Of a stretch of 64,000 bases of DNA, positions 42,495 through 51,244 are shown in pieces. Under the pieces are notes generated by a model that worked only from the letters and a program-made list of their open reading frames with translations, searched no databases and had not been told where the DNA came from. A program made the translations under genes and the position numbers. Origin of the DNA: an uncultured Collinsella sp. (lineage in GTDB: Bacteria > Actinomycetota > Coriobacteriia > Coriobacteriales > Coriobacteriaceae); NCBI GenBank assembly GCA_900541795.1, contig UQLC01000013.1, positions 1 to 64,000 of the forward strand, read 5' to 3'. Numbering within the stretch: the stretch's first letter is position 1; every line of letters starts with the position of its first letter.

Positions 42495-43076
42495 ATGGAG
42501 CTCACGGACCGCTCTGGTTACTTTGCGGGCCCCGGCATGCTCGGCGGCTCTTTTGGCGATGCCTCGCGCGCAAGCGACGAGGCCGCCGAGGGCGTCGCCG
42601 ACCCCTGCCTGGGCCATACGCCCGACCAGGTGGTCTTCTATGAGCTCACGCGTAAGTTTGTGGAGACCGAGGAAGACGTTCCCCAGGAGGCCTGCGACGT
42701 GCTGTACTACACGCTCGCCGTGGGCCACCACACCGGCGTGCTCGACTGCTTTGAGCCGCGCCTGTCGGTGTCGGTGAACGTGTTCTATTCGCTCGTCGAC
42801 GCGCTGCCGGAGGGGGAGGCCAAAACCAAGTTCGAGGCCATCCGCTCCTTTGGTGAGTGCCAGCTCGACAAGGCGGCGGTGCCGTCGCTGCTCGAGGCCT
42901 GCGATACGCTGCTCGACAATCGCGGTTTTCGCGGCTCGGCCAAGGCCGGCATCTCGGTGTTCGATGACGACTTTGGCCTGCATGCCCAGCAGGTCGCGTT
43001 CTTAATGAAGTTTCGCGATCTGATTGAACGCGTGCGCGATGTGTCGGGCGTGTATCTGACGGGGAGGTTGCAGTAA
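42495..43076 (+). CDS. hycH: Formate hydrogenlyase maturation protein HycH-like
   Basis: 193 residues. It matches the HycH/HyfJ family, accessory proteins for hydrogenase-3/4 maturation whose precise step is unclear. PDQVVFYELTRKFVE and YYTLAVGHHTGVLDCFE are the conserved blocks. The first about 40 residues (glycine- and acid-rich) are not conserved in the family. The TAA stop overlaps the hycI ATG (TAATG). Confidence 0.82.
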   Translation: MELTDRSGYFAGPGMLGGSFGDASRASDEAAEGVADPCLGHTPDQVVFYELTRKFVETEEDVPQEACDVLYYTLAVGHHTGVLDCFEPRLSVSVNVFYSLVDALPEGEAKTKFEAIRSFGECQLDKAAVPSLLEACDTLLDNRGFRGSAKAGISVFDDDFGLHAQQVAFLMKFRDLIERVRDVSGVYLTGRLQ

Positions 43077-43579
43077 TGGGTCGCGTTGTGGATGGTCGTG
43101 TGAACGGCGCCCCGTTTGCGGGCATTGTGCTCACGGCGGGAAGCGTGCTGCGTGCTGACGATGCCGCCGGCCCCGTGCTCTCCAAAAAGATGGAGGACGC
43201 GCCGCTTGCCGGCTGGTACACCATCGATGGCGGTCAGACGCCCGAGGATGACATCATCGAGGTCAAGCGTGAGCGTCCGCCGCGTTTGGTTTTGGTCGAT
43301 GCCGCCGATATGGCGCTGCCCGTCGGCGCCATTCGCCTGCTCGACAAACGTGATGTGGCCCGTAAGTCGATGTTCACCACGCATTCGCTCCCTTTGTCGA
43401 TTCTGATCGAAGAGATTGAGCAATCGTGCGAAGATATCGTCTTCATAGGGATTCAGCCGGGCGATACGGAGTTCTATAACCCCATGTCCCCGGAGGTCTT
43501 TGAGGCCGTCGACGCCGTGTACGACGCCGTGGCCGCCAACGACTTTTCCCACTTTGTCCGCTTGGGGCAGGAGCTATAG
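43076..43579 (+). CDS. hycI: Hydrogenase maturation protease HycI
   Basis: 167 residues. It removes the C-terminal tail of HyfG after nickel insertion. The N-terminal metal-binding motif appears as TAGSVLRADDAAGP (about 20-33), with the Asp pair in place although Gly-Asn is Gly-Ser here. LVLVDAADM carries the second Asp and FTTHSLPLS the His ligand. Overlaps hycH by one base. Confidence 0.9.
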   Translation: MGRVVDGRVNGAPFAGIVLTAGSVLRADDAAGPVLSKKMEDAPLAGWYTIDGGQTPEDDIIEVKRERPPRLVLVDAADMALPVGAIRLLDKRDVARKSMFTTHSLPLSILIEEIEQSCEDIVFIGIQPGDTEFYNPMSPEVFEAVDAVYDAVAANDFSHFVRLGQEL

Positions 43580-43618
43580 CAGCGCTTGCCTCTGCTGAAT
43601 AGGAAAGAAGTGATTGAC

Positions 43619-44458
43619 ATGGCAGATTCCAAGGTGGAGTATCCCGCTCCCGATTGCCTGGCGCCCGCCGCGATCGAGGCCAAGACCGAGGCCACCGGCG
43701 TGACCAAGGCCAACCTGCCGGTCGCAAAGGCCTTTCTGTTGGCAATGTTCGCCGGTGCGTTTATTGCCTTCGGCGGCCTGTTCTTTACCGTGTTCTTGAG
43801 CGATAGCACGCTGGGCTGGGGCGCCCAGCGCGTCGTGGGCGGCCTGTGCTTTTGCCTGGGCCTGGTGCTCGTGCTGGTGTGCGGCGCCGAGCTGTTTACC
43901 GGCAATTCTCTTATGGTCTGCGCTCTCAAGAGTAAAAAGATCACCCTGGGCCAGATGCTCAAGGCATGGCTCGTCGTGTGGCTTGGTAACTTTGCCGGTG
44001 CCCTGTTCATCGTCTTTTTGGTGTACATGGCCGGCATTTACAAGCTCAACGGCGAGGCGGTCGCCAATTCCATGGTGAGCGTCGCCGCCGGCAAGGTGAC
44101 GGTCGACTGGGTGACGATCTTCTTCCGCGGCATCCTGTGCAACATCTTTGTGTGCCTGGCCGTGTGGATCGGTACCGCCGGCAAGACCGTGGTCGATAAG
44201 GTTGTGGGCATTTTGCTGCCCATCGCCGCCTTTGTGGCCTGCGGTTTTGAGCACTGCGTCGCCAACATGTACTTTTTGCCCATGGGTGCCGTGATGCACG
44301 CGTGCGGCTCTGGTGCCGACGTCGCCGGCGCCGATGCACTCAACGCCGCGGGCATTGCGTTTAACCTGTCCGCCGCTACGCTGGGCAACATCGTGGGCGG
44401 CGCGGTTCTGGTCGCGCTCGGCTACTGGTTTATCTACGCCAAGAAGTCCGAGGCGTAA
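43619..44458 (+). CDS. focA: Formate channel FocA (FNT family)
   Basis: 279 residues with six helices, formate/nitrite transporter family. Family motifs: GAFIAFGGLFFT, CGAELFTGNSLM and GILCNIFVCLAVW. It supplies formate to, or releases it from, the hydrogenlyase. ATG 43619 is preferred; a slightly upstream ATG at 43586 has no ribosome-binding site. A strong terminator follows. Confidence 0.93.
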   Translation: MADSKVEYPAPDCLAPAAIEAKTEATGVTKANLPVAKAFLLAMFAGAFIAFGGLFFTVFLSDSTLGWGAQRVVGGLCFCLGLVLVLVCGAELFTGNSLMVCALKSKKITLGQMLKAWLVVWLGNFAGALFIVFLVYMAGIYKLNGEAVANSMVSVAAGKVTVDWVTIFFRGILCNIFVCLAVWIGTAGKTVVDKVVGILLPIAAFVACGFEHCVANMYFLPMGAVMHACGSGADVAGADALNAAGIAFNLSAATLGNIVGGAVLVALGYWFIYAKKSEA

Positions 44459-44480
44459 GGTATCGTCTGTTTGACGTTGG

Positions 44481-44516
44481 GCCTCCCGCGGGGCATTGCC
44501 GTGCGGGAGGCTTTTT
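44481..44516 (+). terminator. Terminator of the hyf-focA operon
   Basis: GCCTCCCGC (44481-44489) with GCGGGAGGC (44503-44511), then TTTTT. Confidence 0.88.
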
Positions 44517-44580
44517 GGGTCTGGGGCTTGTTGCCGGGCTTTTGGCTTGTTGTGTTTGGCTGATGAAAGGGGTAATCGAG

Positions 44581-46698
44581 ATGGCATCTGCTGTTAAGCG
44601 TGACGGTCGCGCCGTGGTGACCACATGCGGGGGATGCTATGCCGATTGCGCCTTTGCGGCACACGTTGAGGACGGTCGCGTGGTGGCCGAGTTGCCGGTG
44701 CCGGGGCATCCGTGCGCGGCGCGTGCCCTCTGCGCCCGCGGACGGCATCGCCTGGCAATGCCGTTTGACGAGCGTGACCGGATTTTGCATCCCATGCGCC
44801 GACGAGCTGATGGCTCGGGGTTCGATGCGATTTCGTGGGATGAGGCGTTCGCGCAGATCGCGGCGCGCCTTGGGGAGATTGTTGACGAGCGCGGGCCTCG
44901 TTCGCTGGGCATGACGCTCGGCGTGCCCTCGTTCGACCGCTACTGGGCGCATCGTTTTATGCATGCGCTGGGCTCGCCCAACGTATACGGTGCCGACGGT
45001 GCCTGCGAGGTAAGCCGACTTACCGGTTGGGAGCACAGCCTGGGCTATAGTCCCGCCTCCGACCTGGCGCATACCGATTGCATCATGTACCTGGGGCGTT
45101 CCATTGTTGATTCGTCGACGATGGGGGCCGTTGATGTGCTCAACGATGCGCGCCGGCGTGGGGCGAAGATCATCGTGGTTGACCCCCGGCGCAGCGGCTC
45201 GGCTGCGCTTGCCGACCGCTGGCTGCGCGTGCGCCCGGGCTGCGACTTGGCGCTGCTGTTGGGTATTGCCCATGTCTTGATTGCCGAGGATCTGTATGAC
45301 CACGAGTTCGTGACCCGCTATACCACGGGTTTTGACGAGCTGGCGCAGGCGGCCGCTGCTTGGACGCCCGAGTGGGCTGAGTCGATGTGCGACGTGCCGG
45401 CCGCAGAGATCGCCGCCACGGCGCGCGATCTAGCTGCCGCGGCGCCTGCTGCGGTGGTGGACGCCGGCTTTCATGGTGGTATTGGCATCGCGTATGCCAA
45501 CAGCACCCAGACCGCGCGCGCGATTTGTCTGGTCGATGTGCTGCTGGGCTGCATCGGACACGCAGGCGGCGCGCTCAATCCACCTACACCGCTTGTGCTG
45601 GGCGACCTTGATCCCGCACGTTTTGCGACGCCGCCGGTGCCGCGCATATCCAAGCTGGGATCCGAGCGCTATCCACTGGTCGATCCGGTGCGCGGCCTGT
45701 GCACGACCATCGGTCAGTCGATTCTTGCCGGCGATTTGCGTGGACTCATCGTCTATGCCAGTAACCCCGGTGCGGGCTATGGCAATGCGCAGGCTTGGTT
45801 GGGTATTTTGCAGCAGCTCGACTTGCTCGTGACGATTGATATTCGCTGGTCCGAGACGGCGCGCGCTTCTGACTTCGTGCTGCCCGATGTGACGTATCTG
45901 GAGGCCGACCGTGGCTTGGGAACGGTGACAGGCGCCAACGATGTGCGCGTGTTCTACCGCAACGCCGTGCTGCCTGTGCAGCATGACGGTACACGTCCCG
46001 GTCGGGAGATTTTTGCCGGTCTGGCGCAGGCGTGTGGCGTGGGTGAGTACTTCCAGTTTACGTCTGACGATCTGGCGGCTGCCCAGGTGGCGCCTTTTGG
46101 GATCAATCTGGACGAGCTCAAGGAGCGCGGCTGGGCCGATACGGGCATGGCGCTGCCGACGCGCACGGGTGAGCCGGCGATTCCGCTTGCCGGCGGCAAG
46201 ATTGCGCTGGCAAGCGACATATGGGAGCGAGCCGGCATGGGTCGTGTGCCCAACTGGATCGCTCCCATGGTGGAGCCCGGCCCGGGGATGTTTCGCCTCA
46301 TTAGCGGCAACCGTCCCTTTGAGTCGCATACCTCACGAAGGCTTGCGGCGGCCGGTGCCGCCGAGGCTGGATCGGACCTGGATGCCGTGCAGATGAATGC
46401 CGATGTCGCCGCTCGCATGGGTATCGCCAATGGCGAGGTCGTCGAACTTGTGAGCGACATGGGCCGCGATCGCGTGCGCGTAGAGACGACGCCCTATCTG
46501 CATCCGGCGTGCATCTTTACGTCGGCCGCCCCGGGTGGGCGTTCGTTTGGCTCCGATGCCGGTGGCGCTCAAGCCTTGGGCGTGGGCCCGCTCGACCATA
46601 CGCCGTTGCGCTGGGATCCGTTGACGGGCGCCGCACTCACCCAGGAAAACGCCGTTCGCGTGGAAAAGATTGCGGCGCGCGAGGATAATAACGACTGA
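44581..46698 (+). CDS. Molybdopterin-dependent oxidoreductase (DMSO reductase family), orphan catalytic subunit
   Basis: 705 residues. The N-terminal [4Fe-4S] motif is CGGCYADC (C16, C19, C23) with C51 as fourth ligand. The residue at the FdhF Sec140 position is Cys142 in YGADGACEVSRLTG, so molybdenum is probably Cys-ligated as in thiosulfate/polysulfide or formate-type enzymes. The C-terminal MGD-binding domain is present. It has no Tat signal, so it is cytoplasmic, and no iron-sulfur or membrane partner gene is adjacent. ATG 44581 follows GAAAGGGG. Substrate unknown. It lies between the hydrogenlyase and selA. Confidence 0.82.
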   Translation: MASAVKRDGRAVVTTCGGCYADCAFAAHVEDGRVVAELPVPGHPCAARALCARGRHRLAMPFDERDRILHPMRRRADGSGFDAISWDEAFAQIAARLGEIVDERGPRSLGMTLGVPSFDRYWAHRFMHALGSPNVYGADGACEVSRLTGWEHSLGYSPASDLAHTDCIMYLGRSIVDSSTMGAVDVLNDARRRGAKIIVVDPRRSGSAALADRWLRVRPGCDLALLLGIAHVLIAEDLYDHEFVTRYTTGFDELAQAAAAWTPEWAESMCDVPAAEIAATARDLAAAAPAAVVDAGFHGGIGIAYANSTQTARAICLVDVLLGCIGHAGGALNPPTPLVLGDLDPARFATPPVPRISKLGSERYPLVDPVRGLCTTIGQSILAGDLRGLIVYASNPGAGYGNAQAWLGILQQLDLLVTIDIRWSETARASDFVLPDVTYLEADRGLGTVTGANDVRVFYRNAVLPVQHDGTRPGREIFAGLAQACGVGEYFQFTSDDLAAAQVAPFGINLDELKERGWADTGMALPTRTGEPAIPLAGGKIALASDIWERAGMGRVPNWIAPMVEPGPGMFRLISGNRPFESHTSRRLAAAGAAEAGSDLDAVQMNADVAARMGIANGEVVELVSDMGRDRVRVETTPYLHPACIFTSAAPGGRSFGSDAGGAQALGVGPLDHTPLRWDPLTGAALTQENAVRVEKIAAREDNND

Positions 46699-46774
46699 TT
46701 GATTCAGCCGATCGAGTTGGCTGATAGTTTGACGTTCGAACGATTGATTCACTTTTGGTTTTGAAAGGCCTCAT

Positions 46775-48232
46775 ATGAGCGATAGCCAGAACATGTCAGA
46801 TGAGGTGCGCGCCCGCCTGCGCGCTATTCCTTCCGTCAACGAGCTGCTTGCCGAGTGGCCGGTTGTGAAGGCGGCGGGGGAGACCTGCGACGCGGTGGCG
46901 CATGCCGCCGTCACGGCCGAGCTCGACGAGGAACGCGCCGCCATTCGCGCCGGTGCCGCCCCGCGCTCTAAGCGCGACCTGGCCTCGGCGATCGAGTGGC
47001 GTGCGCATCGATCCGCACTGCCGAGTCTGCGTCCTGCCGTCAACGCCACGGGTGTGGTCATCCATACCAACTTGGGCCGCGCCCCGCTCGCGGAGTCGGC
47101 GGCAAAGGCCGTGGCCGAGGTTGCGCGCGGGTATAGCACGCTCGAGTACAACGTCGACACCTGTTCGCGCGGGTCGCGCAAGGAGCACGCTGCGCAGCTC
47201 ATCCGCTCGCTTACCGGTGCCGAGGACGCGCTGGTCGTTAACAATAACGCGGCCGCCGTGCTTTTGGTGCTGGCGACCCATGCCGCAGGCAAGGAGGTCA
47301 TCGTCAGCCGCGGCGAGCTTGTCGAGATCGGCGGTAGCTTCCGTATCCCCGATGTCATGGCGGCTTCGGGCGCCAAACTCGTCGAGGTCGGTGCCACCAA
47401 CCGCACGCATTTGAGCGACTACGAGCGCGCCATCACGCCCGATACGGCCATGATCCTCAAGGTCCATCCTTCCAACTATCGCATCGAGGGCTTTCACGAG
47501 GAGGTGGGCTCAAAGGAGCTCGCCGCACTGGCCCATAAGCACGGCCTGCTGTTTTATGAAGACCAGGGGTCGGGCGCGCTGTTGCCCGACGACATCTTGG
47601 TGCGCGGAGGCGAAGAAACCACGCCAGCTTCGGTCGCGGCGGGGCTCGATATCGTGTCATGCTCGGGCGATAAGCTGCTCGGCGCCGCGCAGGCGGGCAT
47701 TATCATGGGTCGTCGCGATCTGATCCAGGCCTGCGGGTCGCATCCGCTTATGCGTGCCCTGCGCCCGGGCAAACTGGCTCTGTCGGCGCTCGAGGCCACG
47801 CTGCGTATCTACATGGATGGCGCCGATGTTGCCCATCGCGATATTCCGGTGCTCAGCATGCTTACGTTGCCGCAGGCTCATTTGGAGCGACGTGCCCGTA
47901 AGCTGCGTGATCGTATGGTCGCCGGGTTCGATAAGGCTGGTTGCCCGTGTGCCGTTGAGCTGGAGATTGTCGAGGAATCGTCGACCCCCGGTGGCGGCTC
48001 GCTGCCTACCGTGGAGCTGCCCACGATGTGCGTTGCCGTGCGTCTTGTTGACGAGCGCCTGACGGTCAACGCGCTCAAGCGCTCGCTTGTCCAGGACTTC
48101 GACACGCCGGTCGTCACGCGCACCTCGCACGACCGCATTCTGTTTGATGTGCGCACGCTCGTTGGCGACCGCGATATCGAGACGGCGGCATCGACGCTCG
48201 TCGCGTGCGTTAAGAAGGCGATTGCTCGATGA
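46775..48232 (+). CDS. selA: L-seryl-tRNA(Sec) selenium transferase
   Basis: 485 residues. SelA converts Ser-tRNA(Sec) to Sec-tRNA(Sec) using selenophosphate. The PLP lysine is K300 in SCSGDKLLGAAQAG; NATGVVIHTNLGRAPL and SRGELVEIGGSFRIPDVM are family blocks. Starts ATG 46775 with GAAAGG. The stop overlaps the selB ATG (ATGA). Confidence 0.96.
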   Translation: MSDSQNMSDEVRARLRAIPSVNELLAEWPVVKAAGETCDAVAHAAVTAELDEERAAIRAGAAPRSKRDLASAIEWRAHRSALPSLRPAVNATGVVIHTNLGRAPLAESAAKAVAEVARGYSTLEYNVDTCSRGSRKEHAAQLIRSLTGAEDALVVNNNAAAVLLVLATHAAGKEVIVSRGELVEIGGSFRIPDVMAASGAKLVEVGATNRTHLSDYERAITPDTAMILKVHPSNYRIEGFHEEVGSKELAALAHKHGLLFYEDQGSGALLPDDILVRGGEETTPASVAAGLDIVSCSGDKLLGAAQAGIIMGRRDLIQACGSHPLMRALRPGKLALSALEATLRIYMDGADVAHRDIPVLSMLTLPQAHLERRARKLRDRMVAGFDKAGCPCAVELEIVEESSTPGGGSLPTVELPTMCVAVRLVDERLTVNALKRSLVQDFDTPVVTRTSHDRILFDVRTLVGDRDIETAASTLVACVKKAIAR

Positions 48233-50196
48233 GTGAGGTTCAAGCGCTGGTGGAGTGTCCCGTTATCGTTGGCACGGCGGGCCACGTCGACCACGGTAAG
48301 TCGGCGCTGATCGAGGCGTTGACCGGCAAAAATCCCGACCGTCTGGAGGTTGAGCGCCGTCGCGGTATGACCGTGGAGCTGGGCTTTGGCGAGCTGGCGC
48401 TGCCGAGCGGCAAGATTGTCGGCCTGGTCGATGTGCCGGGGCATGCCCATTACTTGCGCGCCATGGTGCAGGGCGCGACAGGCATCGACGTTGCCGTGCT
48501 GGTGGTTTCGGCCGTCGAGGGCGTGATGCCGCAGACCCGCGAGCACGTGCATGTGCTGGAGCTGCTGGGCGTTACGCATATGGTGGTCGCGCTGACCATG
48601 TGTGACCTGGCCGATGCCGAGATGACCGAGCTTGCCGAGCTCGATGTCGATGACTTTTTGTCGGGTACCGTGTTTGCGGGTGCGCCGATCGTGCCTGTGT
48701 CGTCCAAGACAGGCGAGGGGATTGACGGGCTGCTTGCGGTGCTCGACGAGCAGGTAAGTGCCTGCTGGGATGCTTGCCGCGACCGTTCCGAGCTCACCGA
48801 TGCCGCGCCGCGTCTGCCCATCGACCGCTGCTTTACGATCAAGGGCGTCGGCACCGTCGTGACGGGAACGCTGCACGATGCGCCGGTTGCGGTGGGCGAC
48901 GAGCTGATGGCTTTGCCGTCGCGTACGGTCTGTCGCGTGCGCGGGATTCAGGTGCATGGCGATACGCCGCGAGCACTGCCCGGACAGCGCGTGGCACTCA
49001 ACTTGGTGGGCGATGGTGTTGCCGCGCTTGACCGTGGCGAGATGCTGGGTGTGGCGGACCGCTTTGGTCAGACGTTGCGCTTTATGATGACGTTCACCTA
49101 CCTGGGCCGCGAGGGCGCCAAGCCGCGCGTGCTCGAGTCGGGCGCGCGTGTGCATGTGATGGCCGGCACGGCCGAGGTCGTCGGCCGCATCATGCTTTTG
49201 GAGGGCGAGGCCCCCATGGCGGTGGGCGAGACCCGTACCGTGCAGATGCGCCTGGAGGAGCCGCTGCCGCTGCGCGCCGGAGACCATGCCGTGGTGCTGT
49301 CGTATTCGCCCGTTATGCTCATCGGCGGCGGGCGCGTGCTGCTATCGCGCTGCCGTCGCTCGCGCGAGCTTTCTGCCGGCGAGCACGCACTGTTTGCGGC
49401 GCTTGAGTCCGGTGATATCGCGGGCGGTGTGGGCGCTTGGCTGGCGCTGCAGATGCTGCCGGTTACGGCGGTTGATGTTGCTGAGGCTTTGGATCTTGCT
49501 GTCGGCGAGGCCGATGCCGCGCTGCGCGGGTTGGTGGCGCAGGGCTCCGTTCGCAAGCTTGCCGTGGGTGATGCGGACCTCTTGGCGGACACCGTGGTGC
49601 TCGACGCTGCGATGGATTCACTGGCGGCGACCCTGTCAGCCATGCACGCGGCGGCCCCCAAGGAGACGGGCTTTACGCCTGGCGCCGTTGCCCATGCCGC
49701 GTGGCCTGCCGCTGATGAAGGCGTTGCCGCGGCTCTGATTGCCGAGGGCTGCTCGCGTGGCGTGTGCGCCGCCGAGGGCGCCGAGGTATTCGATCCGCAT
49801 TCGGCCGCCGCGGCGGCACGCGTGGTGCGCGAGGCCTGCGAACGTATCGTTGCCTTGCTGGACGAAGCCGGCCTCGATGCACCGACGTTGCCAGAGGTGG
49901 GCGAGCAGTTGCAGCTCGATCGCGACACCATGACGCGCGCCCTGCGTGAGCTTTCGCTCAATCGCTCGATCGTTAAGGTCGAGCGCGACGTTGCCCTGTC
50001 CGCCGCCGCCGAGGCCCATGCGCGCGAGCTTGTTGCCGCCGCCATCGCCGATGCCGGCGGCGCTGCCACCACGAGCGTGCTGCGCGAGGCGCTGGGTGTG
50101 TCGCGCAAACGCGCCATCAGCATCTTGGAGCACCTGGATGCCGTGCGCTTTACGGTGCTCGACAAGGATGCCGGCGGCCTGCGCTCCCTGCGCTAG
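48229..50196 (+). CDS. selB: Selenocysteine-specific elongation factor SelB
   Basis: 655 residues. GTPase that brings Sec-tRNA(Sec) to UGA codons. G1 is GHVDHGKS at residues 18-25, G3 is DVPGHAHY and G4 is TMCDLAD. After the EF-Tu-like domains, the C-terminal about 270 residues are winged helices that bind the SECIS hairpin. Overlaps selA by 4 nt; selC lies about 150 nt downstream. Confidence 0.95.
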   Translation: MSEVQALVECPVIVGTAGHVDHGKSALIEALTGKNPDRLEVERRRGMTVELGFGELALPSGKIVGLVDVPGHAHYLRAMVQGATGIDVAVLVVSAVEGVMPQTREHVHVLELLGVTHMVVALTMCDLADAEMTELAELDVDDFLSGTVFAGAPIVPVSSKTGEGIDGLLAVLDEQVSACWDACRDRSELTDAAPRLPIDRCFTIKGVGTVVTGTLHDAPVAVGDELMALPSRTVCRVRGIQVHGDTPRALPGQRVALNLVGDGVAALDRGEMLGVADRFGQTLRFMMTFTYLGREGAKPRVLESGARVHVMAGTAEVVGRIMLLEGEAPMAVGETRTVQMRLEEPLPLRAGDHAVVLSYSPVMLIGGGRVLLSRCRRSRELSAGEHALFAALESGDIAGGVGAWLALQMLPVTAVDVAEALDLAVGEADAALRGLVAQGSVRKLAVGDADLLADTVVLDAAMDSLAATLSAMHAAAPKETGFTPGAVAHAAWPAADEGVAAALIAEGCSRGVCAAEGAEVFDPHSAAAAARVVREACERIVALLDEAGLDAPTLPEVGEQLQLDRDTMTRALRELSLNRSIVKVERDVALSAAAEAHARELVAAAIADAGGAATTSVLREALGVSRKRAISILEHLDAVRFTVLDKDAGGLRSLR

Positions 50197-50221
50197 GCCG
50201 GTTACCTGCTCCCGCCTCCTC

Positions 50222-50288
50222 AGTTGCGGTGAAATAGTTCCTATTTGGAGGCTTTGGCAGCAAATACAGGAACTATTCCACCGCAACT
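50222..50288. repeat. TTGCGGTGAAATA hairpin repeat, copy 4
   Basis: Arms 50222-50247 and 50261-50288. Outer part as in copies 1-3, inner part GTTCCT/AGGAAC, so again changed on both sides, with a small bulge. Between selB and selC. Confidence 0.8.
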
Positions 50289-50345
50289 TCTTGCTCGTCT
50301 TTTTGGGTTGGAGCCGTTTCGGTTTGGTAAAATACCGCCGCACTT

Positions 50346-50442
50346 GGGAACGGATGGGCTCCGGTGGGCTCCGCGGTCCTCAAAACCGTTGCGAGGCGTG
50401 CAAAACGTCTTGGATGTGTTCGATTCACATACGTTCCCGCCA
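50346..50442 (+). tRNA. selC: tRNA-Sec (anticodon TCA)
   Basis: 97-nt selenocysteine tRNA. Acceptor GGGAACG with CGTTCCC then discriminator G and CCA; D-stem of six pairs with a 4-nt loop CGGT (GGGCTC-CGGT-GGGCTC); anticodon loop CCTCAAA with TCA at 50380-50382; long variable arm AGGCGT...ACGTCT; T-arm ATGTG-TTCGATT-CACAT. The 6-bp D-stem and long extra arm are diagnostic. The eighth acceptor pair appears non-Watson-Crick (G-A). Confidence 0.93.
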
Positions 50443-50596
50443 TACGCTACCAGCGCTTTTGTGCTCGCGGTCTTGCTGCGTGCCGCAAAGGCGCTGTTTT
50501 GTTTTTGCACGAGCTTTTCGTAGCGCTGCTATTTCGGTGGCTGTATTTAGCTTCGTGCGCCGGGTTTCGAGCATGCCGATGGAGGTGTTTTGCCGT

Positions 50597-51229
50597 ATGA
50601 CTACCGTAAGACGTGCCGATCTTTCTTGTGTCGTCCAAGCGGGTGGGCTGTCCTCGCGCATGGGCTGTGATAAGGCTCGCATGGCGTTTTGCGGCGAGCC
50701 GCTCATCGAACGCGTGCTGGGTCGGCTGGCGCCAGTTGCCGGCGAGTTGGTCGTGACGACTTCGCGTCCCAGCGAGCTTGCCTACCTTGAGGAGCGCGCG
50801 TTTGGCGGCCTGGTGCCGCGAATAGTGTCGGACCTTGAGGGGCCGGCGGGCGCCATGCGCGGCATCGCGAGTTCGCTGGCTGCCGCTCGGTTGCCCCTCG
50901 CGGCGATCGTCGCCTGCGATATGCCGTTCGTCTCGCCAGAACTGATCGGCGCGCTTTCTGATCGGGTCAAGGAAGGCCCGCTCGATGTGTGCGTCCCGCG
51001 CGAGGAGCGGGGGATTGAGCCGCTGTGCGCCGTGTGGCGCCGCCAGGCTTGCGCGCCGGTTGCCCGTGAGTTGCTCGACCGGGACCGCCAACGCATCCGC
51101 TGTTTGATCGACCAGGTCCATGCCGGCTATCTGGATGAGCCCCAGATTGTCGAGGTTGCCGGTTCGACGCTCTGCTTCGAGAACGTCAATACACCCGAGG
51201 AGTTTGCGGCAGCCGAGCTGCTCGCCTAG
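50597..51229 (+). CDS. mobA: Molybdenum cofactor guanylyltransferase MobA
   Basis: 210 residues. MobA attaches GMP to Moco to form MGD, as needed by FdhF. Nucleotide-binding motif QAGGLSSRMGCDKA is near the N-terminus; IVACDMPFVSPE carries the Mg-binding Asp. ATG 50597 has GGAGG 11 nt upstream; ATG 50576 is an alternative, and longer in-frame extensions run through selC and are not credible. Confidence 0.92.
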   Translation: MTTVRRADLSCVVQAGGLSSRMGCDKARMAFCGEPLIERVLGRLAPVAGELVVTTSRPSELAYLEERAFGGLVPRIVSDLEGPAGAMRGIASSLAAARLPLAAIVACDMPFVSPELIGALSDRVKEGPLDVCVPREERGIEPLCAVWRRQACAPVARELLDRDRQRIRCLIDQVHAGYLDEPQIVEVAGSTLCFENVNTPEEFAAAELLA

Positions 51230-51244
51230 ACGATTGGAGTTGCC

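Noticed and set aside
49946..51229. A 427-residue protein ending as MobA
   Set aside because: The upstream part runs through the end of selB, a hairpin repeat and tRNA-Sec; the MobA domain with its own start at 50597 is sufficient.
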